Below are positions 7,455-15,159 of a stretch of 42,654 nucleotides of DNA, piece after piece. The translations under genes and the position numbers were made by a program. Location: the NCBI GenBank assembly GCA_030700065.1, contig JAUYKH010000015.1, positions 1-42,654 of the forward strand. Reading direction: 5' to 3'. Each line of letters starts with the position of its first letter. Position 1 is the stretch's first letter. The DNA is from a bacterium. Lineage in GTDB: Bacteria > Patescibacteriota > Doudnabacteria > UBA920 > 2-01-FULL-46-14. Below the pieces are notes generated by a model. The model was not told the DNA's origin, did no database searches, and saw only the letters and a list, made by a program, of their open reading frames with translations.

Positions 7455-8297
7455 TCATAGCAATGTTGTTGCGCCCAAAGCGCCCGCGTGCTTTAACTTT
7501 GATACTCTCACTGGCGGCAAAAAACGCAATGATGAAAGAGTATGTTTCTTCATTTCCGCCAAGGCGGAGGGTAAAAACAATTTATAGCCACGAGATATTC
7601 CCCCGCCTAAAATGATAAGTTCCGGATCGAAGATATTTACGACATTGGCCATAGCTACACCCAAATAGCGTCCCATCGCCGCGTAAATAGCCTTGGCTTT
7701 TTTATTGCCTGCCTCGGCCGCGCGTTGAATATCGAGAGCGCCGCCCAGTTTGAATTTTTCAAAAAAATGACTGCTGGCCAAACTCTCTACCGTTCCCACG
7801 CTCGCAGGGTAAGCTATAGTCATGTGTCCTAACTCTCCGGCGGATGCGCGGGTTCCATGCAAAAGTTTATTCTCGATCATTATCGCTCCACCAACCCCGG
7901 TGCCGAGAGTAAACGCAACTACATTCTTCTTGCCTCGCGCCGCCCCAAACGCATGCTCCCCGCGCAAAAAACAATTCGCGTCGTTTTCCAACGCGGCGTG
8001 CACCCGGAACTTTTCTCTGATAATTTTTACGAGTTCCATTCCATGCAAAAATTTGATGTTCGGACTGCTCAAAATTATGCCCTCCTTTCGGTCAATCCAG
8101 CCGGCACAGGATAATCCAATGCCGTGAAACTTCTCTCCGTGCGAAACTTTTTCGACGAGACGAAACAAGCCTTTTGCAAATGCCTGTTTGTTTCTCGGGG
8201 TTCTCACCTCCTCGCTTCGCAATACTCTGTTGGCGCGCGCCAAAACTGCCTCAATTTTTGTGCCCCCAATATCCAGCCCGATATAAGCCTTTCTCAT
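7455..8297 (-). CDS. ROK-family sugar kinase (glucokinase-like)
   Basis: 280-aa cytoplasmic kinase. Phosphate-1 loop DIGGTKIEAV (9-18), ENDAN with the catalytic Asp (104-108), phosphate-2 loop GTGVGGA (132-138) and GELGHM (154-159). The CxCGxxGCxE zinc motif that normally follows GHM is absent: residues 160-176 contain no Cys. The start at MRKAYIGLDI overlaps the upstream glycosidase stop as ATGA. In context it would phosphorylate glucose or a related hexose freed by the two glycosidases of the cluster. Loss of the zinc site also occurs in some ROK kinases, so activity is still likely. Confidence 0.88.
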   Translation of the reverse strand: MRKAYIGLDIGGTKIEAVLARANRVLRSEEVRTPRNKQAFAKGLFRLVEKVSHGEKFHGIGLSCAGWIDRKEGIILSSPNIKFLHGMELVKIIREKFRVHAALENDANCFLRGEHAFGAARGKKNVVAFTLGTGVGGAIMIENKLLHGTRASAGELGHMTIAYPASVGTVESLASSHFFEKFKLGGALDIQRAAEAGNKKAKAIYAAMGRYLGVAMANVVNIFDPELIILGGGISRGYKLFLPSALAEMKKHTLSSLRFLPPVRVSKLKHAGALGATTLL

Positions 8298-9292
8298 TGT
8301 TCGCTCATTAATTTTTTTGCCGCCTCCCACATTTCCGGGTGCCCATGCTCCCTTGCCCAATACCACCATTCTACTCCCCAAAAGTAATTTTCTTCAAATC
8401 CAACGCTTTTCGCATACTCAACATTCGCGGCAAAAATTTCAGGATTCATGAGCTCCGTCTGCCGCTCCCAAGGCGTTTCGTGAACGTCGCTTTCAAACCA
8501 CGGCTCGGCCTGCAGTTCCACTCCCCAGACTTTGTCGATCCCGGAAAGCGTCTCAACCATACCCGCCTTGATCCGGTAGACAAACGCAGGAATCGGATAC
8601 TTGATGTATTTTTGTTTGGCGTCATGATACACCTCGCGATACATGGTTGAGCCGAAGATATCTCCCCCAGCCCACGTCGCCGGCAACCACGCGCCTTTCT
8701 CGCCGCTATCGGTAACCAGAATGGGCCGGCTATCCAGTGTTTTGACTACTGATAGTTCTTTTCGAAATACTCCCCATTTTACCACGCCGCAATCGAATCC
8801 GTAGGGAAACAGGGTCTCATTTTCAATCTGCCACGCGGAAATAGAATCATATTCTCTGAAATGTTCAACCGACGCGGAAAGCATCGCCAGAAGCGCTTCG
8901 TCCTTTTCTTCGTCTGACAGACTGTTATACCAGTCAGGATGGTGGCACTCCGGCCACCGCGGCTGTTTGTGTCCCAAAACAAGAACGGTTTTTGCACCCC
9001 TCTTCCCGGCTTCGGCCAAGAGAAAATCAATATCGTCGAATTCGTACTTTCCGCGTTCCGGTTCCAGTATTTCCCAGTAAGCCATTACCCGCAATCGCTC
9101 GGGTTTTAAATCATCGAGAACGTCAAGATACATTTTCTTCCAGTCGAATCCCATGTAGCTGGCCTGCGGAATCGAAAAATTCACGCCCCAAACAATGTTA
9201 TCGGCAGGCTCAAAGCGGAAATAGAAAAAACCCGCGAGCGCGGCCGCGATAATCAGTGTCCATTTTATGAATTTGTAAATGCGCCGAAACAT
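8294..9292 (-). CDS. Membrane-anchored clan GH-A glycoside hydrolase
   Basis: 332 aa: basic N-terminus plus one hydrophobic segment (about 10-25; signal anchor or uncleaved signal), then a TIM barrel. LRVMAYWEILEPERGKYEFDDID is the beta-2 region of GH5/GH42/GH39-like enzymes. WQIENE (154-159) carries the likely acid/base Glu after Asn, and WGVELQAEPW (256-265) the likely nucleophile Glu, so the catalytic pair is present. Exact GH family and substrate are unclear. It starts right after the transporter stop and overlaps the ROK gene by 4 bp, so it belongs to the sugar operon and probably acts outside the membrane. Confidence 0.82.
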   Translation of the reverse strand: MFRRIYKFIKWTLIIAAALAGFFYFRFEPADNIVWGVNFSIPQASYMGFDWKKMYLDVLDDLKPERLRVMAYWEILEPERGKYEFDDIDFLLAEAGKRGAKTVLVLGHKQPRWPECHHPDWYNSLSDEEKDEALLAMLSASVEHFREYDSISAWQIENETLFPYGFDCGVVKWGVFRKELSVVKTLDSRPILVTDSGEKGAWLPATWAGGDIFGSTMYREVYHDAKQKYIKYPIPAFVYRIKAGMVETLSGIDKVWGVELQAEPWFESDVHETPWERQTELMNPEIFAANVEYAKSVGFEENYFWGVEWWYWAREHGHPEMWEAAKKLMSEQ

Positions 9293-10183
9293 TTATTGCG
9301 TCAAGAAATAAAGCCCGAGGGAAATGAGCACGATCGCCAGGATTTTTTGCGCGAGTATTAGTTTGGTGATCCGTTCTTTCAGAATGTTCGGGTAATATTC
9401 GGAGAAAAAAATCGTCAGGAGGAGCAAAAAAGCATATTGAACGCCCTGCAAAGCATTTACTATGATGACACTCCCCAACGAGATGGCGTAATTTTGCATT
9501 AGCCCGGCGAGGCCGCCGGACAAACGCGCGCCATAATAAAGAATCTTATTGCCAGGCGTGGCTTCTTTGGTCGCGTCTGCGATATGCCGCCGGCTGCTAC
9601 TCGGAATCAAAAAACTCAAGGACACTGCAAAAAAACCAAGTCTGGTCCAAATAAGTCCGGACACAAAATTTGTCTGATTAAAAATATATTTTGTGAGGAC
9701 AAAAGACAAGGCAAAAAGGGCTGCCGCGATCACGGCATATCCCAGGGCCTTCGGATGCCAATGTCCCGCATCTTTACGAAAAGCGATCAGAACCGCGCCC
9801 GTAACCAAAAAAATAAACGCCACAAACTGGGAGCTCGTAAGTCTTTCGCCCAGCACTATGTAGGCGAAAACCAGGGTGAAAAATGGCACAAAACCCCCTT
9901 CAATGGGAAGAAGTCTCGAAATACTCGTCGCTTGGGTCGCGACATAGAGAAAATACAGCGCCCAGACGAAACAAGCCCCGGCTATAATCGCGATAAATAA
10001 ATCAGAAAAGCTCACGAGTTTTAGGCCGAACGGGGCGAGTACGAAAGTCAGGGGGCCGGTAATGCCGATGTAAAAAGCGTAGGCGACTGGGTGCCTGACC
10101 GCCTTTGTCAGCAAAAATTTATCAACCACGCCGTTTAGGGCAAAAAGCAGATAGGCTACAACGGCAATCCAGATATAAAACAT
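9293..10183 (-). CDS. DMT/EamA-family membrane transporter
   Basis: 296 aa with about 10 membrane helices arranged as two EamA repeats. LNGVVDKFLLTKAVRHPVAYAFY opens the first and LFALSFVLTKYIFNQTNF the second; the segment SRLLPIEGGFVPFFTLVFAYIVLGERLT is a near-consensus EamA stretch. Family members export or import small metabolites, including sugars and amino acids. Encoded between two glycosidases with spacers of 0 and 3 nt, it is the likely sugar-permeation step of this operon; that role is inferred from context. Confidence 0.88.
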   Translation of the reverse strand: MFYIWIAVVAYLLFALNGVVDKFLLTKAVRHPVAYAFYIGITGPLTFVLAPFGLKLVSFSDLFIAIIAGACFVWALYFLYVATQATSISRLLPIEGGFVPFFTLVFAYIVLGERLTSSQFVAFIFLVTGAVLIAFRKDAGHWHPKALGYAVIAAALFALSFVLTKYIFNQTNFVSGLIWTRLGFFAVSLSFLIPSSSRRHIADATKEATPGNKILYYGARLSGGLAGLMQNYAISLGSVIIVNALQGVQYAFLLLLTIFFSEYYPNILKERITKLILAQKILAIVLISLGLYFLTQ

Positions 10184-10186
10184 GGA

Positions 10187-11410
10187 CTAGAGAGTTAAAG
10201 CGTTATCCTTGCAAATCTTCGCGTAAACTCTCGCGCTTTTTCGCACCGCGCGCTTTTGATTTTTGAAATCAACCTTGACGAGACCAAACTGCATTTTGTA
10301 GCCGGTTTTTTCCTGCTTTAGTACCGGCCATTCGTAACTATCAAGAAGCGTCCAGTGCAGGTATCCTCTGACATCTACTCCGCGTTTAATCGCATGATAA
10401 ACCTCCTTCACGTATCCGCGAATAAATTCTGGGCGTTTCTTGTCTGTGCTGTCCGCTATGCCGTTTTCCGTGATGTAAATTGGTTTTCCAAATTTTTTCA
10501 GCTTCAAAAGCACTTCATATACTGCCCTCGGATATATTTCCCATCCCTTGTCCGAAAGCTCGGCCTCGCGGCCTCGGACCACCTGTTTTTTCCAGAACCA
10601 TAGACTGAAATGAATCCGCCTGTACATATAGTGATTAAGTCCGATAAAATCGCAAATGGTTTTACGGTAAGGATAATCGATGTTGATGAATTCCTGGACT
10701 TTCACCTCCAGATTGTCAAAAAAACTGCGCGGGTGGAAAGGTCTGAAATAAGAAACATTTTGTGCCAAACCCACTTTGGCATCATGGTAGTAAGCGTGTA
10801 TGAGCTTATAGGCGCGATTGTGACCCTCAAGCATGTTCCTGTATACCATAAAAGACTTTAATATGCTTTTTGCGAAAGGCGGCCAAAATCCCCCTTGATA
10901 GCCCATATACGCGTAAATTCCCGGCTCATTGACAGTCACCCAAAAGTCAATGAATTGTCCCAGGGTCTGGGCTATTTTCCCTACGTAGTCGGCGAAATCA
11001 TCAACAGTTTTTTTGTGCGCCCAGCCGCCCTGCTTTGCCACCCAAACCGGATTGGTAAAATGATGGAGTGTGACGAATGTGGTAAATCCCTGGTTTTTAA
11101 GATTTTCCAAAACATGGAAATAATGACGCAACGCTTCCTCATCCCACTTGCCCTTGTCCGGTTCGATGCGGCTCCATTCCAGAGAAAGCCGGTGAGCATT
11201 GTGATTGAGTTTCTTCGCGAGCTTAAAATCCGCCTCGAATCTATTGTAGTGATCACAGGCCGCTCCAGCACGGGGAAGACGAACTTGTGTTTCCCAATCA
11301 TTATTTGCAATGCCGCCTTCAACCTGGTAAGCGGACGTTGCCGCCCCCCACAAAAACCCTTTTGGAAAACGCAGGGTTCTGGATTTTTGTCTTTTTGGTT
11401 TTGGTTTCAT
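10187..11410 (-). CDS. Family 1 glycoside hydrolase (beta-glucosidase/beta-galactosidase type)
   Basis: 407 aa. FPKGFLWGAATSAYQVEGG (15-33) is the GH1 N-terminal signature, VTVNEP (158-163) carries acid/base Glu162, and YITENG (312-317) nucleophile Glu315, so both catalytic residues are intact. The protein is about 40-60 residues shorter than typical GH1 enzymes. No signal peptide is visible, so it is cytoplasmic and would split imported beta-glycosides. It is the first gene of the minus-strand sugar operon. An extended -10 (TGGTATAAT, box at 11476-11481) and a hairpin repeat lie upstream. Confidence 0.94.
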   Translation of the reverse strand: MKPKPKRQKSRTLRFPKGFLWGAATSAYQVEGGIANNDWETQVRLPRAGAACDHYNRFEADFKLAKKLNHNAHRLSLEWSRIEPDKGKWDEEALRHYFHVLENLKNQGFTTFVTLHHFTNPVWVAKQGGWAHKKTVDDFADYVGKIAQTLGQFIDFWVTVNEPGIYAYMGYQGGFWPPFAKSILKSFMVYRNMLEGHNRAYKLIHAYYHDAKVGLAQNVSYFRPFHPRSFFDNLEVKVQEFINIDYPYRKTICDFIGLNHYMYRRIHFSLWFWKKQVVRGREAELSDKGWEIYPRAVYEVLLKLKKFGKPIYITENGIADSTDKKRPEFIRGYVKEVYHAIKRGVDVRGYLHWTLLDSYEWPVLKQEKTGYKMQFGLVKVDFKNQKRAVRKSARVYAKICKDNALTL

Positions 11411-11418
11411 ATCAATGC

Positions 11419-11460
11419 CATTCCCGCCATGCCTACCGGCAGGCAGGCGCAGGCGGGAAT
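11419..11460. repeat. Dispersed hairpin repeat in the GH1 leader
   Basis: CATTCCCGCC...GGCGGGAAT with inner GCCTACCGGCAGGC; same family as 5579-5661. It lies in the predicted 5' leader of GH1. Confidence 0.6.
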
Positions 11461-11472
11461 CTATACATATGA

Positions 11473-11501
11473 TTGATTATACCATAAATTCCTATTATAA
11501 T
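11473..11501 (+). promoter_or_regulatory. tRNA-Glu promoter
   Basis: TTGATT (11473-11478), 17-bp spacer, TATAAT (11496-11501), 11 bp ahead of the tRNA. It overlaps the divergent GH1 -10 box on the minus strand. Confidence 0.75.
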
Positions 11502-11512
11502 GACTCCGACGA

Positions 11513-11587
11513 GGCCCTATCGTCTAGTGGCTAGGACGGTTGGTTCTCAGCCAACAAACCGGGGTTCGACTCCCCGTGGGGCTGCCA
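11513..11587 (+). tRNA. tRNA-Glu (anticodon CTC)
   Basis: A 75-nt cloverleaf with encoded CCA. Anticodon stem GTTGG/CCAAC encloses TTCTCAG (anticodon CTC). T-arm CGGGG-TTCGACT-CCCCG. Acceptor GGCCCTA pairs with TGGGGCT using a G1-T72 wobble, with discriminator G73. A 130-bp repeat follows 23 bp downstream. Confidence 0.93.
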
Positions 11588-11610
11588 AATAGGAAATGTC
11601 AAAGACTCGT

Positions 11611-11740
11611 GCCGCCTTCGGCGGCGAAATGCATTCGAACTATTGTCGGTATACTCTACTAACAAATAAAAGGGTTCGACCCGCCCCGTAGTGTCCGCCC
11701 AAGGCGGACTACTACCGGGGTTCCCGGTACCGGTGCCAAC
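11611..11740. repeat. 130-bp direct repeat, copy A
   Basis: Aligns without gaps to 13255-13384 with 16 differences by my count (about 88% identity). It contains the hairpin CCCCGTAGTGTCCGCC-caa-GGCGGACTACTACCGGGG at 11684-11720 and ends in TTCCCGGTACCGGTGCCAAC. The two copies bracket an AT-rich segment with three genes. Confidence 0.85.
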
Positions 11741-11750
11741 ATAAAATTTC

Positions 11751-11999
11751 ATGGATTATATTCTAACATCTCACGCAAAACAACGGATGGCGGAACGCCT
11801 GATTCCGGATAAATTAATCGCCGGGACCTTGCGCAATCCCACCAAAGTGTTATATGATAGTAAAGGGCGCTTGCTTTTCAAAAAATTATATCAAAAGAAA
11901 GGGCAAACGCGGCTTCTATTGATTGTTGGAATAAAAACCGACGATAATTTAAGAATTATTACCGTAATTGACACTTCAAAAATCAGAAAATATCTATGA
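11751..11999 (+). CDS. DUF4258-like protein (putative RelE-fold toxin)
   Basis: 82 aa. ILTSHAKQRMAERLIP at the start, followed by a central strand-rich part (VLYDSKGRLLFKKLY, RLLLIVGI) and RIITVIDTSKIRKYL, match DUF4258, a small family related in fold to BrnT/RelE-type toxins. The His and Arg of SHAKQRMAER are the residues usually conserved. The stop overlaps the ATG of the next gene as ATGA, the tight coupling typical of toxin-antitoxin pairs. Toxicity is inferred, not seen. Confidence 0.72.
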   Translation: MDYILTSHAKQRMAERLIPDKLIAGTLRNPTKVLYDSKGRLLFKKLYQKKGQTRLLLIVGIKTDDNLRIITVIDTSKIRKYL

Positions 12000-12235
12000 A
12001 GAAAAATTCTCCAAAAATTTCATACGATAAAGAAAGCGAAGTGCTCTCCATAGAGCTGAAAAAAGTCAAGAGCGCGGATTCTGATATCCAAGGCAACCTT
12101 GTCATTGATTACGATAAAAAAGGCGAGATTGTTCGCATTAATCTTTATAATTTTGATTTTGCCGGTTTCAGAAACGGGGTCAAGGCTTTTAAAAATTTTG
12201 CCGGCGGCTCTGCCGCTTCAGTCGTGATGAGATAA
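11996..12235 (+). CDS. DUF2283-family protein (putative antitoxin)
   Basis: 79 aa. ISYDKESEVLSIELKK followed by GNLVIDYDKKGEIVRINLYN is the DUF2283 pattern (Y-D...D-v-L-y-i...G-v.v.yd..G.ivgIei). The family is commonly encoded next to DUF4258 or BrnT-like genes and proposed as the antitoxin. The coding frame overlaps DUF4258 by 4 bp. The C-terminal FRNGVKAFKNFAGGSAASVV may be the neutralising tail; that is inference. Confidence 0.72.
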   Translation: MKKNSPKISYDKESEVLSIELKKVKSADSDIQGNLVIDYDKKGEIVRINLYNFDFAGFRNGVKAFKNFAGGSAASVVMR

Positions 12236-12312
12236 AAATTGCCAAAGAACCTGATAAAAATACAGACTCGATCCACATTTGGGAAAAGAAAATTTTTTAA
12301 CTTTTTTAATAT

Positions 12313-13170
12313 ATGGAACAAAAAATAAATCCAATCCAAAATCCTAGTCCAGTTAATCCCCAACCTCCTCATAAACATCTCCATCCTGGTATTTGGATTA
12401 CTGTTTTAATTGTTGCGGCGCTTTCTGTTGGATATTTAGTTTGGGCAAACGCTTCAAAAGAATGGCCTTTCGAGGAAAATTTACAGTCCAATAATTCTGT
12501 TACTCAACAGCCTACTGCAGACCAAACAAATAATACTGGAAATACTTCTAATGATTTAACCTTAAAGGATTGGGAAGTTAAAGCAATTTCCTTGGGTAAT
12601 GACGGCTCAAAGAAGTTGATTTTAACTAATAGGGTTAATGGAAGTCAGAAAACTTTGATTGACAACACTGATACTCTAAGGAAGCGAATAGTGCAAGAGT
12701 TTGATGTAGACAAGATTTTTGACAACTATGGGGTAATTAATCTAACTGGTAGTCCAAGTATAGGTACAGCGATTTATTTCGAGTTAGTTTATGAGTATGG
12801 AGGCCCAGTATTTGCCATGGACATTAATTCCATGAAACTGCGACAATCAAAGTATGGTAGTATGCGTTTACTTTTTGCGCCTACGGGTGTTAAGGCTGTC
12901 ATTGCAGGATCTGTTGGACAAGAGAGGTTTAACACAACTTTATCTTTGGTTTGTTTGAACAATGATACAGAAAGACAACTTATTGCTCTGACAAATAGCG
13001 AAGTATTTAACGAATATCCTCCTGAACTAGATCAAAATGTTCACATAAAGTGGAATGACGAAAATAAAGTTGAGTATAGTGTTTATCGCATTGCTCCAAA
13101 TCAGAAACCGGATACATATTTACAAAATACTTTTCTAAAAAGTGAAACTCTAAATGTACCCGGCTGTTAG
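12313..13170 (+). CDS. Membrane-anchored hypothetical protein
   Basis: 285 aa: Pro-rich cytoplasmic N-terminus (about 1-27), one hydrophobic segment (about 28-46; IWITVLIVAALSVGYLVWA), a Ser/Thr/Asn/Gln-rich linker, then an extracytoplasmic domain of about 200 residues rich in beta strands. No family recognised. The region is visibly AT-rich, with codon use (AAT, TTA, AGG) unlike the ribosomal and dcw genes, suggesting acquisition. It lies with the DUF4258/DUF2283 pair between two 130-bp repeats. Confidence 0.65.
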   Translation: MEQKINPIQNPSPVNPQPPHKHLHPGIWITVLIVAALSVGYLVWANASKEWPFEENLQSNNSVTQQPTADQTNNTGNTSNDLTLKDWEVKAISLGNDGSKKLILTNRVNGSQKTLIDNTDTLRKRIVQEFDVDKIFDNYGVINLTGSPSIGTAIYFELVYEYGGPVFAMDINSMKLRQSKYGSMRLLFAPTGVKAVIAGSVGQERFNTTLSLVCLNNDTERQLIALTNSEVFNEYPPELDQNVHIKWNDENKVEYSVYRIAPNQKPDTYLQNTFLKSETLNVPGC

Positions 13171-13254
13171 TTGTTAAAGAATTTGCCGCCAAAGAAAAAC
13201 TTGAAATTGTCATCGGCGCGGCTCGACCGCGCTTGCGGGCGGGGTTGGCTCCTT

Positions 13255-13384
13255 GCCGTCTTCGGCGGCAAAATGCGTTCGAACTATTTTCAGGATACTC
13301 TGCCAGCAAATAAAAGAGTTTGACCTGCCCCGTAGTGTCCACCCGAGGCGGACTACTACTAGGGTTCCCGGTACCGGTGCCAAC
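13255..13384. repeat. 130-bp direct repeat, copy B
   Basis: Second copy of 11611-11740, same orientation, with hairpin CCCCGTAGTGTCC...ACTACTAGGG at 13328-13364. It ends 10 bp before an extended -10 promoter element. Confidence 0.85.
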
Positions 13385-13394
13385 TTCAGCGGTA

Positions 13395-13403
13395 TGCTAT
13401 AAT
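13395..13403 (+). promoter_or_regulatory. Extended -10 promoter, leaderless start
   Basis: TGCTATAAT: extended TGn plus a perfect -10 (13398-13403). The expected start site is at 13410, which is the A of the ATG of the next gene. Confidence 0.7.
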
Positions 13404-13409
13404 GCAATT

Positions 13410-13787
13410 ATGAAAGAATTGTTTCACAGGATTGCGCATAGGGCCTCCAACTTTTTCGGCTCCGCCTGGGCTTTTAGCGTGGCAGTTGTGGTAATATTGC
13501 TCTGGTTCACCACCGGACCCATATTCAATTTCTCCAACACATGGCAGTTGTTCATCAACACTTTCACGACCATCATGACCTTCCTGATGGTTTTTCTGAT
13601 CCAAAATACGCAAAACCGCGACGCAAAGGCCACCCACCTCAAACTGGATGAGCTCATCAAAGCGTTGAGGAGCGCGCGCGACAAATTTATTGATCTGGAG
13701 GATATGTCTGACGAGGAGCTGGACAAACTTGAGTTGGAGTTCAAGAAAGTAAGGGAAAAAGGTTGGGTAAAAAAAGTTTCGAAATAA
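13410..13787 (+). CDS. Low-affinity iron permease-like small membrane protein
   Basis: 125 aa with two membrane segments: FGSAWAFSVAVVVILLWF (about 14-31) and a second ending in TIMTFLMVFLIQNTQNRD (about 49-66). The latter, followed by KATHLKLDELI, is the hallmark of the low affinity iron permease family (PF04120). The remainder is a charged, probably coiled-coil tail (LEDMSDEELDKLELEFKK). Despite the family name, iron transport is poorly supported for such short bacterial members. Single-gene unit, flanked upstream by repeat B and downstream by a terminator. Confidence 0.8.
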   Translation: MKELFHRIAHRASNFFGSAWAFSVAVVVILLWFTTGPIFNFSNTWQLFINTFTTIMTFLMVFLIQNTQNRDAKATHLKLDELIKALRSARDKFIDLEDMSDEELDKLELEFKKVREKGWVKKVSK

Positions 13788-13801
13788 TTATTCAAACGAC
13801 G

Positions 13802-13840
13802 ATATCCCAACATACTTAAGAATGTTGGGATATTATTTTG
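13802..13840. terminator. Terminator between the iron-permease-like gene and murF
   Basis: Perfect 11-bp stem ATATCCCAACA / TGTTGGGATAT (13802-13812, 13823-13833), 10-nt loop, then TATTTTG. The flanking genes converge. Confidence 0.8.
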
Positions 13841-13850
13841 GGTGGAAATT

Positions 13851-15107
13851 TTAAGTATCTAACCATGTGCCGCTCTGCCGGCACAAAAGTTTCCCTGCGC
13901 GTTCCGGCTCCGCCATGATTTCTTTGACGATTTTTTCCATGCGCGCGGCCTGGGATCCCTTGACCAGAATCATATCCCCTGGCCTGATAAGATTCTGAAC
14001 GGGAATCCTCGCCTCATCAGAGTTTTCAAATTCCAGAATTTGACCTCCCGCGTAGCCTGCGAGCCGCGCCTCGTCCCCGGAAAATTTTGATTTAGGCCCG
14101 ACGACAACAAATATATCTATCTTGCGCTCGGCAACGGCTCGGCCCACTTCCCGATGCCCCTGCTCTGTCGCTTCCCCCAACTCTGCCATGTCCCCCAAAA
14201 TTGCTATTCTGCGCTGGGCAGGAAGCAGGGAAAGTATTTCCAGGGCGGCAATCGCCGAGGCGGGCGAGGAATTATAGGTATCATCGATTATTGTTGTCGA
14301 TTTGATTCCGCTCAAAAGACGGAGCCGCCCGGGGAGAGTCCGATAAATGCCGAGTGCGCGGCCGATTTCCACAAGATTCAGTCCCAGAACAATTCCGCAC
14401 GCGGCCGCGGCAAGAGCCGCGTAAACGCTCGGTTCGCCCAAAACCCCCGTAAGCTCAATCGGGACCGTATTGCCCGAATACCGCGCTTTAAAAATAATGC
14501 CTTGCGGCTTGTAGATTATATCCGATGCGGCGATATCAGCACGGCTATCCAAACCGTAAAAGGTCGTTTTTCCCTTATGTTTGGCGGCCATCTGCCTGAC
14601 TGCAGGATCGTCGTAATTCAAAACTGCCGTTCCGCCTCGAAGTACTCGCACCAGATTGGATTTCTCCAGAATTATATGATCCATCTTACTGAAATTCTCC
14701 AAGTGAGAAGGCCCGACCGCCGTCACGACTGAAACCGCGGGTTTGACAAACGAGGTTAAATACTCGATATCGCCGGGCCGGTCGGCGCCCATTTCGACGA
14801 CCAAAATTTTCGGATATTTCGCGGGAAACAAAAAAATAAATACTCCTTTGGCGAAAATCCACAGCCATGCAAAAAATTTTCGGCCGGGGGAAATACACCC
14901 GATGATAGTAAGCGGCACCCCAATCTCGTTGTTGTAATTTCCGTAACTTTTTCTCGTCCTTGCTTTTATTGAGGCCACCGCGAAAACTGCTTCTTTCGCG
15001 GCAGTCTTGCCGACGCTACCGGTGATGGCGATAATCAAGGGCTGGTATTTCCAGAGAATAAGTATTGACAACCAACGCAAAACTGTTTTTAAAATGTTCT
15101 TTGTCAT
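13851..15107 (-). CDS. murF: MurF-like Mur ligase without N-terminal domain
   Basis: 418 aa. P-loop ITGSVGKTAAKEA (28-40), YGNYNNEIGVP (58-68), VEMGADRPGDI, LNYDDP, DDTYNSSPAS and LGDMAELG are MurF motifs, so it should add a D-Ala-D-Ala-type dipeptide to the peptidoglycan precursor. The P-loop is near residue 30, whereas full MurF has an about 80-100 residue UDP-substrate-binding domain before it. That domain is replaced by a hydrophobic stretch (WLSILILWKYQPLIIAI). Start MTKNILKTV fits a TAGA-rich leader; a longer frame reads upstream through a repeat. Last gene of the dcw cluster. Confidence 0.88.
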   Translation of the reverse strand: MTKNILKTVLRWLSILILWKYQPLIIAITGSVGKTAAKEAVFAVASIKARTRKSYGNYNNEIGVPLTIIGCISPGRKFFAWLWIFAKGVFIFLFPAKYPKILVVEMGADRPGDIEYLTSFVKPAVSVVTAVGPSHLENFSKMDHIILEKSNLVRVLRGGTAVLNYDDPAVRQMAAKHKGKTTFYGLDSRADIAASDIIYKPQGIIFKARYSGNTVPIELTGVLGEPSVYAALAAAACGIVLGLNLVEIGRALGIYRTLPGRLRLLSGIKSTTIIDDTYNSSPASAIAALEILSLLPAQRRIAILGDMAELGEATEQGHREVGRAVAERKIDIFVVVGPKSKFSGDEARLAGYAGGQILEFENSDEARIPVQNLIRPGDMILVKGSQAARMEKIVKEIMAEPERAGKLLCRQSGTWLDT

Positions 15108-15115
15108 TCTATATT

Positions 15116-15140
15116 CTCCCCCTTCGGGGGATCTCCCGTA
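15116..15140. repeat. CTCCCCC-ttc-GGGGG hairpin repeat in the PBP-murF gap
   Basis: CTCCCCCTTCGGGGGATCTCCCGTAGGG resembles the hairpin repeats embedded in dinB (18842-18895) and parB (40840-40884). Confidence 0.5.
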
Positions 15141-15159
15141 GGGATGATAAATTCTAATT

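Noticed and set aside
11588-11752. Minus-strand frame across tRNA-Glu and repeat A (also across repeat B)
   Set aside because: It is a read-through of the repeat and the tRNA complement; similarity between the two frames only reflects the DNA repeat.
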